From Odontocerum albicorne (taxonomy: Eukaryota; Arthropoda; Insecta; Trichoptera; Odontoceridae): a stretch of 64,000 bases of DNA. Positions within the stretch are counted from its first letter, which is position 1. Each line of letters opens with the position of its first letter. The stretch is taken from assembly GCA_949825065.1 (NCBI GenBank), contig OX463866.1, forward strand, positions 3,038,409-3,102,408. The letters are read 5' to 3'. Both the position numbers and the translations under genes were made by a program. Shown piece by piece: positions 24,301 through 39,300 of the stretch. The notes under the pieces were generated by a model. The model was not told the origin of the DNA, did not search any database, and saw only the letters and a program-made list of their open reading frames with translations.

Positions 24301-27300
24301 TTTTTGGCTATCGAAATTTTTTTTGTATTTTTCTTTGAAGTATATAACAAAAATAACAATGTTTCAGAGCCTGAACTCCGAGATAAATCTATACAAATAT
24401 CCTTGCAAGATCAGTTAGAAGCTGGACCTTCTAATATACAAGATGAACCTTCAGAAAGGTAATTTGTTTTTATAATATATTTTGATACAGCACGCAAATT
24501 TGCCACTATCGCTGTTTAGGCGCTATACTTGGGAAAATGTAGCATGGTCCCTGTGACGTTTGAAACGCCATGTCCCAAAAGGATGGGGTGAAATCGTTTT
24601 TTTTACAAATCGAATAGTTTTTTTATAAATCTAAAAATAGTTTTTCTCTAAACTGACGTTTTAATTCCTAATTTTCACTATACTGACTTTCTAATGTATT
24701 GTATGATTTGTATCTATCTTTAAATAGGCCAAGATCCACTATGAATTAATACTAATTACGAACATTTAATTTTAGGTATAAAAAAATCGAAAATCCAATT
24801 ATCGTATACCCCATCCCTAGCCAATGCGGACTAACGTAGTGGCTTTTGACAAACGTCACCAAATATTATTTAATTATAACAAACTGCCACATTTTTGTTA
24901 ATTTGTAACAAGATATATTAATTTGTCATTATTGTTAGTTTTATGTAATGTATTTACCTAAATAACTTGCTATTTATTAGAAACGAGGCTTATATCAAAG
25001 TTGATAAAATAATTAAAATTACTGAACGTCGTTACAAGGTTGTATTGGGGAAAATTTGTGAACTGTCACAGAAACCGTGCTATAATTTCTTAAGTATAAC
25101 ATAGGCAAGGTATGAAAGAGTAATGTCAATGAGTAGCGCACACTTTACCATTGAAATCAAGTACTCGTAGAAGTGGTAATCATTGTATGTGCTTTATTGA
25201 AACTTATTTTAAAAGTTCCGATTCAGTCTTTGCAATGTAGCAATTATTTTGTACATACTTCAGGCTAGATCTAAAAGCTACAGTTCCTTAAAAGAAGACC
25301 ATACTCTTAAGGCTTGCAAATTTCAGAGGCAGAGGTTTGCCTTTGAAAAATAACCTGTCTAGAATATATATTGCTGCGTTTGAAGACCATAATACGTCCA
25401 AGCATTGAGATATGCCGTGAATTCCAGCGAAATCCAGCCCCTAAGCATAATCCGAAATATATTATTTGTTTAGCTTGTTTCGAGTTTAACTTGGTTCGAG
25501 TTTAACTTGGTTTGAGTTTAGCTTGGTTCGAGTTTAACTTGGTTCGAGTTTAACTTGGTTTGAGTTTAGCTTGATTCGAGTTTAACTTGGTTCGAGTTTA
25601 GCTTGGTTCGAGTTTAGCTTGGTTCGAGTTTAGCTTGGTTCGAGTTTAGCTTGGTTCGAGTGTAGCTGGGTTCGAGTTTAGCTTGGTTCGAATTTAGCTT
25701 GGTTCGAGTTTAGCTTGGTTCGAATTTAGCTTGGTTCGAGTTTAGCTTGGTTCGAGTTTAGCTTGGTTCGCTCTACAATTTCAACCTTTTGCATTTCAAA
25801 TTCTCCCTTTTCCCAATTTAATCCAACCTTTTGCACGCCAGCAAACTCACCGACCATACATACCGTTGTATTGGATCCGATGGTACACCGATTGGAGCGC
25901 ATCGCATATTTTTGAAAAGAAAAAAATATATGATTTGTTTATCTTATCTTCAAAAATTATATTACAGATTTTGCACTTCAAATTCCACCTTTTACATTTC
26001 AAATTCCACCTTTTGCATTTCAAATGACACCTTTTACATTTCAAATTCCACCTTTTGCATTTCAAATGACACTTTTTACATTTCAAATTCCACCTTTTGC
26101 ATTTCAAATTCCACCTTTTGCATTTCAAATTCCACCTATTGCATTTCAAATGACACCTTTTGCACTTCAAATTCCACCTTTTACATTTCAATTTCCACCT
26201 TTTGCATTTCAAATGATACCTTTTACATTTCAAATTCCTCCTATTGCATTGCCAATTCCACCGTTTGCATTTCGAATTCCACCTTATGCATTTCAAATAC
26301 CCCTTTTGCATTTCAAATTCCACCTATTGCATTTCAAATTCCACCTATTGCATTTCAAATTCCACATTTTGCATTTCAAATTCCACCTTTTGCATTTCAA
26401 ATGACACCTTTTGCACTTGAAATTCCACCTTTCACATTTCAAATTCCACCTTTTGCATTTCAAATTCCACCGTTTGCATTTCGAATTCCACCTTATGCAT
26501 TTCAAATACCCCCTTTTGCATTTCAAATTCCACCTATTGCATTTCAAATTCCACCTTTTGCATTTCAAATTCCACCTATTGCATTTTAAATGACACCTTT
26601 TGCACTTCAAATTCCACCTTTTACATTTAAAATTACACCTTTTGCATTTCAAATGACACCTTTTACATTTCAAATTCCACCTATTGCATTTCAAATTCCA
26701 CCTTTTGCATTTCAAATTCTACGTTTTGCATTTCAAATTACATCTTTTCCACATCAAATTGGCCCTTTGTTGACAAATTCAAAATTTTATTATACAAGAC
26801 GTATTATAAAATAAGAAATACTCTAGTTTTTTACCGCCCCATTCTCCAATGAACTCTATCGAATATGTCTTTTCAAAAATTAAATTATGTACGCGAAATA
26901 TGCCAAGCTAATCCTGTAAATCATGAACATTTGATAGATGTTTTGAATAATCTGTTGCAACTGTTACCCTAAGAGATTGTAACAGTTATTACATAAATAT
27001 AATATGTATGTGAAATAACCATCAGCTGCTGCAGAAGAACTGTTACATATAGATTTAGTTATTAAGTATCTACAAAACATATGTCAGTTTTTTTATACAT
27101 AATTATGAATTATAACGAATTGTTAACACTTCCCTTACTGTGCTAAAAAATTACGCCAGTTACGGTGTTGGACACTGAGGGTACACTAAAAATGTATGTT
27201 TTAAATTAAAATTATGCAAAATCTATTAGTTTTTTTTTTTAATTAGCTATAAACATCATTTTATTGTGTAATAAAATGTCGAATAATATAAAATAAGTGT

Positions 27301-30300
27301 AAGAAATGATAAAATAATAGTTGAAACAAAGAAGTGACATTTCTATACGAATATAATTTTCCCACTGCGTCGTTCGGTCTGCGCAACGTTCAGAATGCGC
27401 ATGACTGAAAAGAGGTCTCCAACCTTTTAACACTTCCCTTACTGTGCTAAAAAATTACGCCAGTAACGAACGGCGTTGGACACTGAGGGTACACTAAACA
27501 TGTATGTTTCAAATTAAAATTATGCAAAATCTGCTAGGTTATTTTTTGTTATTAGCTATAAACATCATTTTATTATGTAATAAAATGTCGAATAATATAA
27601 AATAAAGGTAAGAAATGATAAAATAAGAGCTAAAACAGAAAGGCATTTCTATAAGAATATTATTTTTATGCTGCGTCGTTCGGTCTGCGCAACATTCAGA
27701 ATGCGCATGCGTGATAAGAGATTTCCAGCCTTTTAATTTTTTTTCATAAAATTATACAATAAAATGTAGCGTGTATTTTTTTGGCAATAAAACCATAATT
27801 CGAATAAAGACAATAAATAACATATAAACAAAATATAAAATGAATATATAAATTCAAAAATCAAGGTTTTAGGGCGAGAAATTTATATAGTATAAACAAA
27901 CACGAAATTCAAAATTATATATAAACAAACACGAAATTCAAATCAATAAAATATATGCAATTTGGAAAATATAAACACTACAGAAAATTTGAAAATAGGA
28001 CAAACATATCATATAATCAAAGTTTAATCCTGTGGAGAAAGTTATCGCAATTGGGGCATGAAACCACTTTTTTTTTACTATATTCTACGTACTAAACACG
28101 CAGGTGTTTGACAAATATTGCAGAATAGCCTGGTTTTTTTTCTCGAATGTTTTTAATAAAACCCACAACTTCCTCTTTTGAGGACCTCACGGGGTGCCAA
28201 CAGGGTATTATTTACTAATGTTTCGGATATTGACTCGCCACAATATGTTAAAACTGTATTAAAAGCATCTTGTTGTTGCTATTTTTCCTTTTTAAGATAT
28301 TGGGCATTGCCAATTCCAAACTTAACTCTCTTGTGAAATGTTTTCGGTGGTATTAATTATTTTGTTTCCACTCTGGATATTTGTCTATCCATAAGAGGTA
28401 TGCATTCAATGCAGCCATATCTATAATTTCCATAAAAAGACGGAAAGGCCATCTTCTCGTTGACCTTGAGCAAGAGTACTCTCAAGTAATTTGGTCTCCC
28501 GTATCTACTCCAATTTTCGTATTATTATAATGATGTATAATTACTATAGTGGCTTTTGTTTTTCTGAATAATCAATTTTTGCATCATTGAATTGAGTGGA
28601 TAATAATAATACTGCTTTATTTTTTGTGGTACACACGAAACAAGTATTTTATTTTCAGCAACTATGGATTGTTTTCTCTCTAGACGGTATAAATTCAAGT
28701 GAGATTACTCTTTTATTTTTTCGAAGCGTGCCAGTTAGAGTTAAACCTTTTAATAAAAGATTATCGGCTAATTTGATGGAGGTAATAAAAATACCTGTGG
28801 TTATCCTCCTGTTCGTGCCATACTGCGGTTGAACCATTTCTATAACTACTCAGTTACCTTGATTTATCTCTCTCTACGATTATTTATCATACCAGAATAA
28901 GCCTGTAAATTTGTTATGCGTCATATGCCGCCGCAGTCGGCAGCAACCCAGATGTTGATGCCATATTTACCAAGTTTAGACTTCATGTACACGCGAAATG
29001 AACAATTCTCTCTAAAGTTTGGCAAACGTTCATCTACAGTTATATTCGAAGATGGAGAATAATTGCTTTTGCACATATCCATAAACATTTTTGAAATCCA
29101 CTTAATTGGTTCTAATTTATCTGAAAAAACCCTGATATCTCTCTTCTCGGGTTTCTTTATCATCAAAACGAATATGACTGTAAATATAGATGAATCTATC
29201 TCGAGACAGAGCTGTTGTGAAAAATGACTGGCAAAAGGGACTTTCACTTATCCACAATTCACTCAAAGATAGCTTTCGTGTTCGATTTCTGCCAGGTGCG
29301 AGCAATATTCCAATGAATTCATATAACTCGTCTTTTGATATTGGTTGGTTCTTTTCTGAATGATTCGATTTAAATAACGATTTGTTTCTTAAACATCACT
29401 TTTACCACCTCTTCATTTACAAACAGACAACACATATATTTTATGGAATGTACATTTATACTTGAATTTCTCAGTCCAGAATCTTCGATGAGAATATTTG
29501 ATACCCGACCGATGCCTCGAAGATTGAGGTGGTACTCGTAATGAACTCCATTCGAATCCATGTTTTGATGTAAATAATATTTCTTCGTCTTCTTCACTCG
29601 TCTCCAAATCAGAATATACTTCATCCTGTACCTCGACAAAATCTTCTGATTCTGATATATTGCCTGTCGCCTTAAATTCCAAATCGCTATCATCGCCGTC
29701 GATATTTCCCGCCATCTCAATTATTATATTTTTGAAAATGAAATAATAAATAAAATGTACATTTATTATAAAAAGAGTAATGGTACAATATAACATACCA
29801 GATAAAAAATGATAATAGAAAAAACATACCAGATAAAAATAAAAAATAACAATCAGGATTATAAAACTGGTGACGACCCCCTGGAACAGGCGCTATAAGA
29901 ACTGTCAAAAAAGAATGAGTGTTTGACATTTCGTCAATTCGCGATTTAAAATCATTAATTTCTGTTGAATTAACTATGAATGTTTTGTTTCCTAATGACA
30001 TCATTCAAATCATAGAGGTTTCGATGAGGAATACATAAAGTATGAAGACCCTGCAAGCAGTATATTTCGAGAAATTAAATAAAATATAAGTCATGATCAC
30101 TCGCTATCCATCACCGTACGGCAAGTGTTAATTACTACATATTAAATAAATATTTGTTTACACATCTTCGTATTATAATTTTTTAGGGTGAATTTTAAGT
30201 ACAAAAGGGTAAATTTGAAATGCAAAAGGGTGAATTTGAAGTGTCAAAGAGTGAATTTGAAGTGCTAAAGGGTGAATTTGAAGTGTTAAGGGTAAATTTG

Positions 30301-33300
30301 ATTTGCAAAAGGTTGAATTTGATTAGCAAAAGGTTTAATTTGACTCGCAAAAGGTTGAATTTGAAGTGCAAACGGTTAAATTCGAAGTGCAAAAGGGTGA
30401 ATTTGAAGTGTAAAAGGTTGAATTTGATGTGCAAAAGGGAGAATTTGACTCGCAAAAGGTTGAATTTGAAGTGCAAACGGTTAAATTCGAAGTGCAAAAG
30501 GGTGAATTTGAAGTGTAAAAGGTTGAATTTGAAGTGCAAAAGGGTGAATTTGATGAGCAAAAGGTTGAATTTGAAGTGCGAAACCTATACTACATTTTTT
30601 TAAACCAGATAGATAATCAATAATTATAAAATTTTTAGTTGCAGATTATAAATTAAAATTCAATAAAACATCTTTAATACATGTTTTAAAATTACTTTCC
30701 AAAATACGGAGTTATTTCTGCTGCATTCTGCATTTCGCCAATTAAGAAGTCGGTTCTTGTATCTGCTGAAGGAATTGCACACATCGTGACCAATTCTACA
30801 ACTATCCATCCATGACAAATAATACTTAACAGTTCCACACCAATAACCACGCGCTATTTGATCTCAATATCCATAACATTTAACGTTCAATTCACGCACC
30901 AAATATGTTATACTATAATTGTAAAGAATGTTCTTTAGAACAATTAATTAGTTTTTTTTTAATTAAAAATATTTCTTATAGTTTAAGGAAGATGATTTAA
31001 AAAAATTATACCACGGTATGATTATTTATATTACAAATTTATACCAAGGTATGATTATATATATTACAATTTTATACCAAGGTATTTTAAGGACTTGTGT
31101 TTCGCATATAAGGATGAGGTTGTTTGAATAAAAGTCGTCGAGATCGAAATAAGTAAAGAGAGAGAGTTTATTGTATTGTAAGCGTCTGTATTTATAATGT
31201 ATAAAACGGCGCAGAACATGTCGCTGTCTCGCTTCGTTGGACACATGTTTATTGTTGCACGTTCTATATACATTTCATACTACGGTCTGCAGGAGAGGCA
31301 AGATATATATCGGTGTCTCGCTCTCGCTCTTCGCTACTAGTGAGTTTAATGACCGCGCGGGCGACGTTCGCCCGGCGCCGTCTGGCACTGTCCACATGCG
31401 AGTTCAATGACCGCGCGGACAAGGGTCGCCTCAGTGGGTTCAGTGACCGCACGCACGGTCGCTACAGTATGATTATTTATATTAAAATTTTATACCAAGG
31501 TATGATTATTTATATTACAATTTTATACCAAGATATGATTATTTACATTACAATTTTATGCAAATACAACTGGCGGATTTAATAACAAATATAGGTTTAT
31601 TGATAACAACATAGGTAATGAAACGTGGACATGGAAAACGACTGAGACGAGCTGAATAAATGTGAGCATTAAGAAGAATACACGGACTGACAATGTATGA
31701 CAGAATTCATGATAAGGGATGAATGCCAACTTAATGCTGACGTGTTAAGTAAGATAAATAGAAGAGCACGTTCAGATGGTTTGAGCATGTGGAATGAATG
31801 AAGAATGACTAACAAAACTGATATTCAGTGCAAATTTGAGTAGAAGGCGTGTTAGAGGAATACCAAGTAAAGTATGGTTAGATCAAATTAATTATATTCT
31901 TAAAGTAAGAAACGAAGAAAGGCAGAGTGATCGTATAAGTTGTTGTGATAATGTATATGGATGTAGAAGACGCTGAGGATTTGTGTCAAGATATGATAGT
32001 ATGGCGCTTCATTCTCTCTGCTTTAACCCGATAGGAAAATGGCGTGATGGTATGTATGTGAGTATTGATAGCATCATAAAGGGTCTTTCAAATTGAGCAG
32101 TTCTTTTAATTCTAATTATTTTAACTCTTGAATAAAACACACGTCTTGCTTTGATTTCAAAAATTTTTTTATCGGTCATTGAAGTATAATGTATGACATT
32201 TAAACACAAAAAACAATATCTGCCAAATGTCCACCTCTTGCAGCTCTACAGATGTCCACTCTTTAGCCAACATTTTCGATGACATTTTGGCATAACTGCG
32301 GTTCTAACTCACCGATAACGCGAATAATTTCGTCCTTCAGCTCAGGAATTGATCGGATCTCATTCTTACAGAACTGGCTTTTCACGTAACCCCAGAGAAA
32401 ATAGTCCAATGGTGTCAGATCACATGATCTTGGTGACCAATTAACATCACCGTTTCGGGAGATTACAATACATAAAATAATTCAACAATTTGAACGCGTT
32501 ATTGTATTGTAAACGACTCCATTTTTATAAATATCATACATTACACTTCTCAAATGTCACAAGACCCAGGCAAGTTCGCGACGTCATCTGTGTTTTATCC
32601 ACGTATATTAAATAAATATATAAATGTTTATTGATATCAACATAATGGATAAAAGAAAATACATTTAAGAGATAATCTATCAAAATATCTGGGCTGATCT
32701 CATACATAACATCCTTCCGTCCGAGAGACACTTCATCAATAGAGGGCGAGCTCGGCTGCGAGGACATCAGATTTCAGTCATACGTGGTATAGAGATATTG
32801 AACCTACATAATAACACTGTGGATATAGTCTCGGCACCACCTAGCAGTATAAGAAGAATCCTGGCTGATAATACTGCAGTAATAAAGTTTTACAATGATT
32901 GGTTGTTCAAAAGCTGGTAGTTCCCAATATGTCAGGATAGTCGGCTCCTATTAAAACAATATTATCAATTTCAAGCCATAAAATATTTTTCTATATAAGT
33001 TTGAACTTAAGAAAATTTGAGTTGCATGGCCACTCGGTAACGCACTGGACTGCGGAAGGCTCAAACCCCGCGCTGTGCTTCTCCCCTCAAATGACACAGG
33101 CATTTTTTCCATCTAGTATTCGAGGATATAAGGATACCTATGACTTCGGTCATATCTATTCTTAAAAAAAAATGCCGGTGTGCTCCGATCGTCTCACGTC
33201 AGGTATGCCATCAGATCCAGTACATCGGTGTGTCTGATGAGTTTGCTGGTGTGCAACGACTCCACGGAACAGCCACGTTTTTCAAATGAATTGACGTTAA

Positions 33301-36300
33301 AATGACGAAGCGATCCTCGACTGTGAGGCCCAGCAACTACAACTGTATAATATTGTTAACTGTCCCGCCACCTCCTCTTATTTCGTCGAAATTTTTCAGC
33401 ATATTTCCGATCCATAGACTAGCGTTACGCTCAAACAGAGATTGTTTATTGGCCTTTCCAGTTCACCTTTCTTATTTTTTTTTACGTCGTCCTTCACTGT
33501 CCATGTTAGTAAGACTCTGGAACTAGTTACAAAGCAATATTAGACTCGCTCCGTCTTTGACATGCTTTAAGAAACCTCTTAATTTAAAGTCAGTAATATA
33601 ACGTGTTTCATTCCAGATTTATCTTTCCTTTCCACCATTCCTTCCTTTTCCTTTGATTGATATCTCCCTTTTTTCTATGTAAAGTGTTCATAAATTTAGT
33701 AAAGATGAATAATTAATTGAATATTTTTAGCAGCTTTATTTATTTACTTTGTCTGGTTGGTTGGAAGAGATTGCAACCTGGCAATAACCCCGCCAGATTG
33801 TTTTTTTATAATGAAGTTATAATTAATAAATAAGCTTGGCAAACAATGTAATTGTATTGAGTATAGACTTATAATGCTTTTGTAAAGTGAAACAGGTCTG
33901 TCACTTCATTTCTTGTGTAGATTTATTTCACATTTAAGTGTAAAATAATTCTATTAATTAAATGGAGTTTCACAATATTAATACCAAATCAATTACTTAA
34001 TTTTTTTTTTCAGTACCTCTCAAATCTACAGAATAAAAAAAGAAACCGTAGATGAAATATCTCAGACTGAAAAATTAACTTCTCCAAAAAAAGTTGTTAT
34101 AGATGAAATAACTTCTCCAACTCTCAAGTCCACAGAAGATCTACAAGCTAAAGAAAAATATTCTCTAGGTAAAGTTTCTATTTTTTCCCTCATAAGTTAG
34201 CTGATCATATGTCCCGTTCACAACAAAACAGTTTTGAGAAAGAAAGCAGTAGTTTTTTAGGTACTTTCTTCCATATATACTATACAAAGATGAGACAGGC
34301 CAAGGCTCAGGGGGCCTAAATAAAAAAATGTTTATTCCTACAAATAAAACTGTGGTGAATTGAATCATCTCGTGCGGCTTTTAATAAAATGAGAAGCGTA
34401 TTCTGCGATGATAATCTAAACTTGAAACTTCGACAACGTTTAGTCAAATGCTACGTTTGGTCAGTGTTATTGCATGCAGTGAAATCATGGACCCTTAAAG
34501 TTGGTAGTATGAACCGACTGGAAGCATTCGAAATGTGGATACACTGGAGAATGCTACGGATACCCTGGACGGATATGGTCAGCAACACGAGGGTTCTTCA
34601 AAGAGCCAAAGTTGATAGAGTTGCTGACTAATATTAAAATTCGAAAGGTGTCCTACTTGGGTCATGTAATTAGAGGAGCAAAGTATAAATTACTGCATCT
34701 GATCATTCAAGGCAAAATAGAAGTCCGAAGAGGTGTTGGCAGGAGGTAAATCTCTTGGCTCCGCAATATACGTGATTGGGCTGGCATAAGGGGCGTTAGA
34801 TATCTTTTTCCGGCTGCCGGGGACAAAGATGTCTACTCTCAGGTGATGTTCAACATTGGGGGGACCTGACATGACACTGGGAAGAAGAATAGAATTTTTT
34901 TATTTTAATAAACATTTATAAAAATGACACCATAAACATCTTGTCTAAGATTCGAGAAATGTTTTAAAACTATTCTTGATTTATATCTTTTATAAAATTC
35001 ATGATGTAAAAATAATATTTGTCTAAAAACAAATTGAAATAAATTTTTTATTTTTTCAGAAAAACCAAAAACTGAAGGGATACTTAAGAAGCCAATGAAA
35101 TTGGAAGTAGGAAGCAATACTGAAACACCCATTGAAGAGATCAAACGGTTTTCGGAACTTGATTCGGAAGATATTTCAAAGAGTGTTGTGGCTTTCGTCG
35201 AAAGGGGACAAACCGACGTCAGTCCGTTTGTCGACAAGACAGGGATCATGTACCAGCCAACGATGAGAGTCACAGCTAAGATATTTAAAGTTACACCAGA
35301 TGAGATAACGAAAGTGGACGTCGTTGTAGAAAAGATGGAAAAGATACCACCTATTTTTGTGGAGAAAGACAAGAAACAGATAATAGAAGGTAGAAAAAAA
35401 ATAAGAGAAATTGATGGAAAAGAGTATGAAGATAAGACGCATGAAAAACCAAAAAAGATAATAGAGATGGAAAAAGATAATTCTCAAGATTTAATAACAC
35501 TTCAAAAGGAAAGAGAGAATATGAACAAAATTAAAAAAGAAGTGTCGGATGCTCTGAAGATGTTGAAACAGGAAATAACGGAAGCATTCACTAAAGATGA
35601 AACTCTGGCCGCTTTGTCTAAGGAAACGTTATCAAATGTTTTGTCAACGATGGAAAAGGCAACTGCGACAAGTGAACAAATCATTGAAGAGAAAGCTAAA
35701 ATTCCAGAAATAAAAGACACAAGTAAAGACAAAGTAAAGACAAAAAAGCCGAATAAAAAAGACACTGCAGATTCAGACGACAACAAAAAATTACTAGTAC
35801 CAATTCAGGTTTTAAAATTAGATATTACGAAAGACTTGTTGGCGCTTAAGAAAAAAACGGACGCCTTAGAAAAATTGAAAGACGAGGTATCGGGTGCATT
35901 GCAATCACTCAAAGGAGAAATATCAGAAGTGTTAAAAACACCACATGAAAAAGAAAAAGGACTTTTATCATCGCAAGACAATGTTGTAAAAGGTTTACTC
36001 GTTCTAGAAGAGTCTAAAGGCAAATCAAAGGTAGAGAGACCAAATGAATCTCATGGTGGCTTAAGCAAAACATCTCTAATTCCTGATGAACTACAAAAGG
36101 ACCAAAAATCCATAGAAAAGAGTACAGGTGTTAAGGAATCAAAGGTCAAACATCCGTACTCTAACTCTGATTTGATTGCCGAAAATAATAAGTTTATCAC
36201 AATATCGTCTCACGATAATCTTGTAGCACCAACGGTTAGTTACCCAAATAAGGATATTGGTTTCTTCAAAGAAAATGAACCGGAAGATGCTGATCAATTT

Positions 36301-39300
36301 ATTAATCCACAACACATGAAGAAAGCGTTATCCATTGCTCAAAGATCCGATAAGACCCCACAGCAAAGAGGGAAAAATATTATCTTGACAGACCCCAAAG
36401 AGAATGCAAAACGAGGTCTTGGAGAGAATGGATCGAAGAAATCTAAAGGCAATGTGTTTAAAAGTAAAATTCTGGATTTAGAAAACGATGACAAGAAGCC
36501 TCAAAAAGCAATTTCTGAACGAGACATAGCGTCACGTATTAAACAAATACTTGCAAAAGAAATGGAACGAGATTGGGAGATATCGAAAAAAATATTGGAA
36601 AGTTTAGACGCAGAAGCTGCGGCAAAAAGAACAGCTATTGAATCTCGAGAAGACGTAAAGGCAGAGAAAGAAAAGAAATTAGAAGTACAGCACGAAGAAG
36701 ATGGTGTCGCGAGAGATTTAGATAACGGGAAGAGGTATAAAGAAAATGAATCGGAGAAAGTTTTTCAGAGACCAAAGATAGATGAGCCTAGTTTTGATAT
36801 GGCACAGGCAGCTCGTATTAAACAAATATTTGCGAAAGAAATGGAACGAGATTGGGAGAGATCGAAAGAAATATTGGAAAGTTTGGACGCAGCGGCTGCA
36901 GCAAGAAAAGCAGAGATTGAATCTCGAGAAGACATAAAGACAGAGAAAGAAAAGAAATTAGAAGTACAGCATAAAAAGGAAGATGGTGTCGCAAGAGATT
37001 TAGATAACGGGAAGAGGTATAAAAATAAAGAATCGGAGAACGATTTTCAGAGACCAAAAATAGAGGAGCCTAGTTATGATGTGGCACAGGCAGCTCGTAT
37101 CAAACAAATATTTGCGAAAGAAATGGAACGAGATTGGGAGAGATCGAAAGAAATATTGGAAAGTTTGGACGCAACAGCTGCAGCAAGAAAAGCAGAGATT
37201 GAATCTCGAGAAGACATAAAGACAGAGAAAGAAAAGAATCTCGAGAAGACAGCTCGTATTAAACAAATAATGGCGAAAGAAATGGAACGAGATTGGGAGA
37301 GATCGAAAGAAATATTGGAAAGTTTGGACGCAGAAGCTGCAGCAAAAAGAGCAGCGATTAAATCTCGAGAAGACATAAAGACAGAGAAAGAAAAAAAAGT
37401 ACAGCATAAAAAGGAAGATGGTGTCGCAAGAGATTTAGATAACGGGAAGAGGTATAAAAATAAAGAATCGGAGAACGTTTTTCAGAGACCAAAAATAGAG
37501 GAGCCTAGTTATGATGTGGCACAGGCAGCTCGTATTAAACAACTATTTGCGAAAGAAATGGAACGAGATTGGGAGATATCGAACAAAATATTGGAAAGTT
37601 TGGACGCAACAGCTGCAGCAAAAAGAGCAGCTATCGAATCTCGAGAAGACATAAAGACAGAGAAAGAAAAGAATCTCGAGAAGACAGCTCGTATTAAACA
37701 AATAATGGAAAGGGAAATGCAACAAGATTATGAGAGAGCAAAAGAAATATTGGAAAGGGTGAGGCTAGCATCTGTGACTGATGAAAAATCAGATTTAAAA
37801 AAAGCCTCTCAACCAATTGAAGATATTGTCACGAAGAAAAATGACACACAGAAAAGTATTAAAACAGAAAAACCCATGACAGAATATTGGGACAGAGTTA
37901 AAGAAAAATTAGAGCGAGGGAAATCATCTAAAGAGACTTCGAAAGAAATCAAAAGAGGTAGATCACAAATATCACAAAATATAACGACTAACGAAAAAGG
38001 TAACACCAATCAGAGTTCTGATGTAATGAGTATGTTGAATGAATTAATGTCACACGTTTTACAGATTGAAGATAAAATGAAACATGTTCAAAGTACCGAC
38101 AAAAAAGACATTCAAGATAATACAGAAAGTACAGATAATTCTGGTTTACCTGTTAAAAAAAACAAATCTGAAAAAGTCGATGTGTCACCGTACGATTCAA
38201 TTGAATCTGCCGTTAAAAAATCAAAAGCCAGTGGAGAAAATATTATAAATATATCTAAAAAAGATAATCTAATAACAGCAATGTCGAGAGAAAGTTCTAC
38301 AAGTTTTAAGACAATTCACGGTGAATCTAATAAATGTTTTATGTTAAAAAAAACCTTATCGAATATCATTAAGGTCAATAAAACTAAAGAAAGTAGGAAG
38401 AATCTAACGGAATCAACGGTGCAAACAGATGCGACGAGATCAAATGAAGAAGCTTCGAAAACACCTGTTATGGAGAATGAGACGAAAACGGATAAAACAC
38501 TTGATGGGGTTAAAGAACTACTAAAAGAAGTATCAGATATTTTGATACAAGATATGCCAACTGTCGTAAAATTAGCGGATCCTTCAGTAAGTACGAATTA
38601 TATTGTTACGAAAAATGATGAACAGACTAGAAGTCTATCGGAGATATCGAAAATCATGGTTCAAACAAAGGGTGTTTTAGAAGATGTCGATGGTTTGAGG
38701 CTTCCAATCGAAGATTCTGAGAATGTTGAGAAATTAAAACAAGAGTTAACGGAACTATTACAGAAAATCAAAAGTGTTTCAGAAAAAACGATCGATTTGG
38801 ATACGATGAACAGAATAAAAGAACTATTGTTACAGATTCAACAAACACTGAAGAAACATTCGAAACAAAGGATGATTTCACAAAATACAGAGAATATTGA
38901 AAAGACAATAAGTTCTCACGGAACAGTGGAAATAGGAAGAAGAGAAATGGAAAAGACAAACGAAAATACGTCTATAATTCTGCGAGCGTTGAAAAATAGC
39001 ATTTCACAAGATATCAACACTCTTCGAAAAGAAACTGAAGACTTAAAGAAACTTAATAGGCAAGCTTCGAAAATTTTGAACATGATGCCGAGAAACATTC
39101 ACGATACGCCGAAAACTGAATACAACAATCGCGATATATCCGACCAAGAAAAAAGTCAAGTTCTGGAAAAGTTAAAACACGAAATTGGACAAGGTAGCTC
39201 GAAAGAACAGGAATATGAGGTGGGCGATCCGAGTAAACAACGGAGAACATCTTTAATTTTAAGAGCTATCAAAACAGAGATTAATCGAGATTTAGAAACG

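Noticed and set aside
25831..26815. Long repetitive open frames in both strands (up to 252 residues)
   Set aside because: The 21-bp unit keeps all frames open; there is no start context, domain or splice support. The same holds for 30195-30603.
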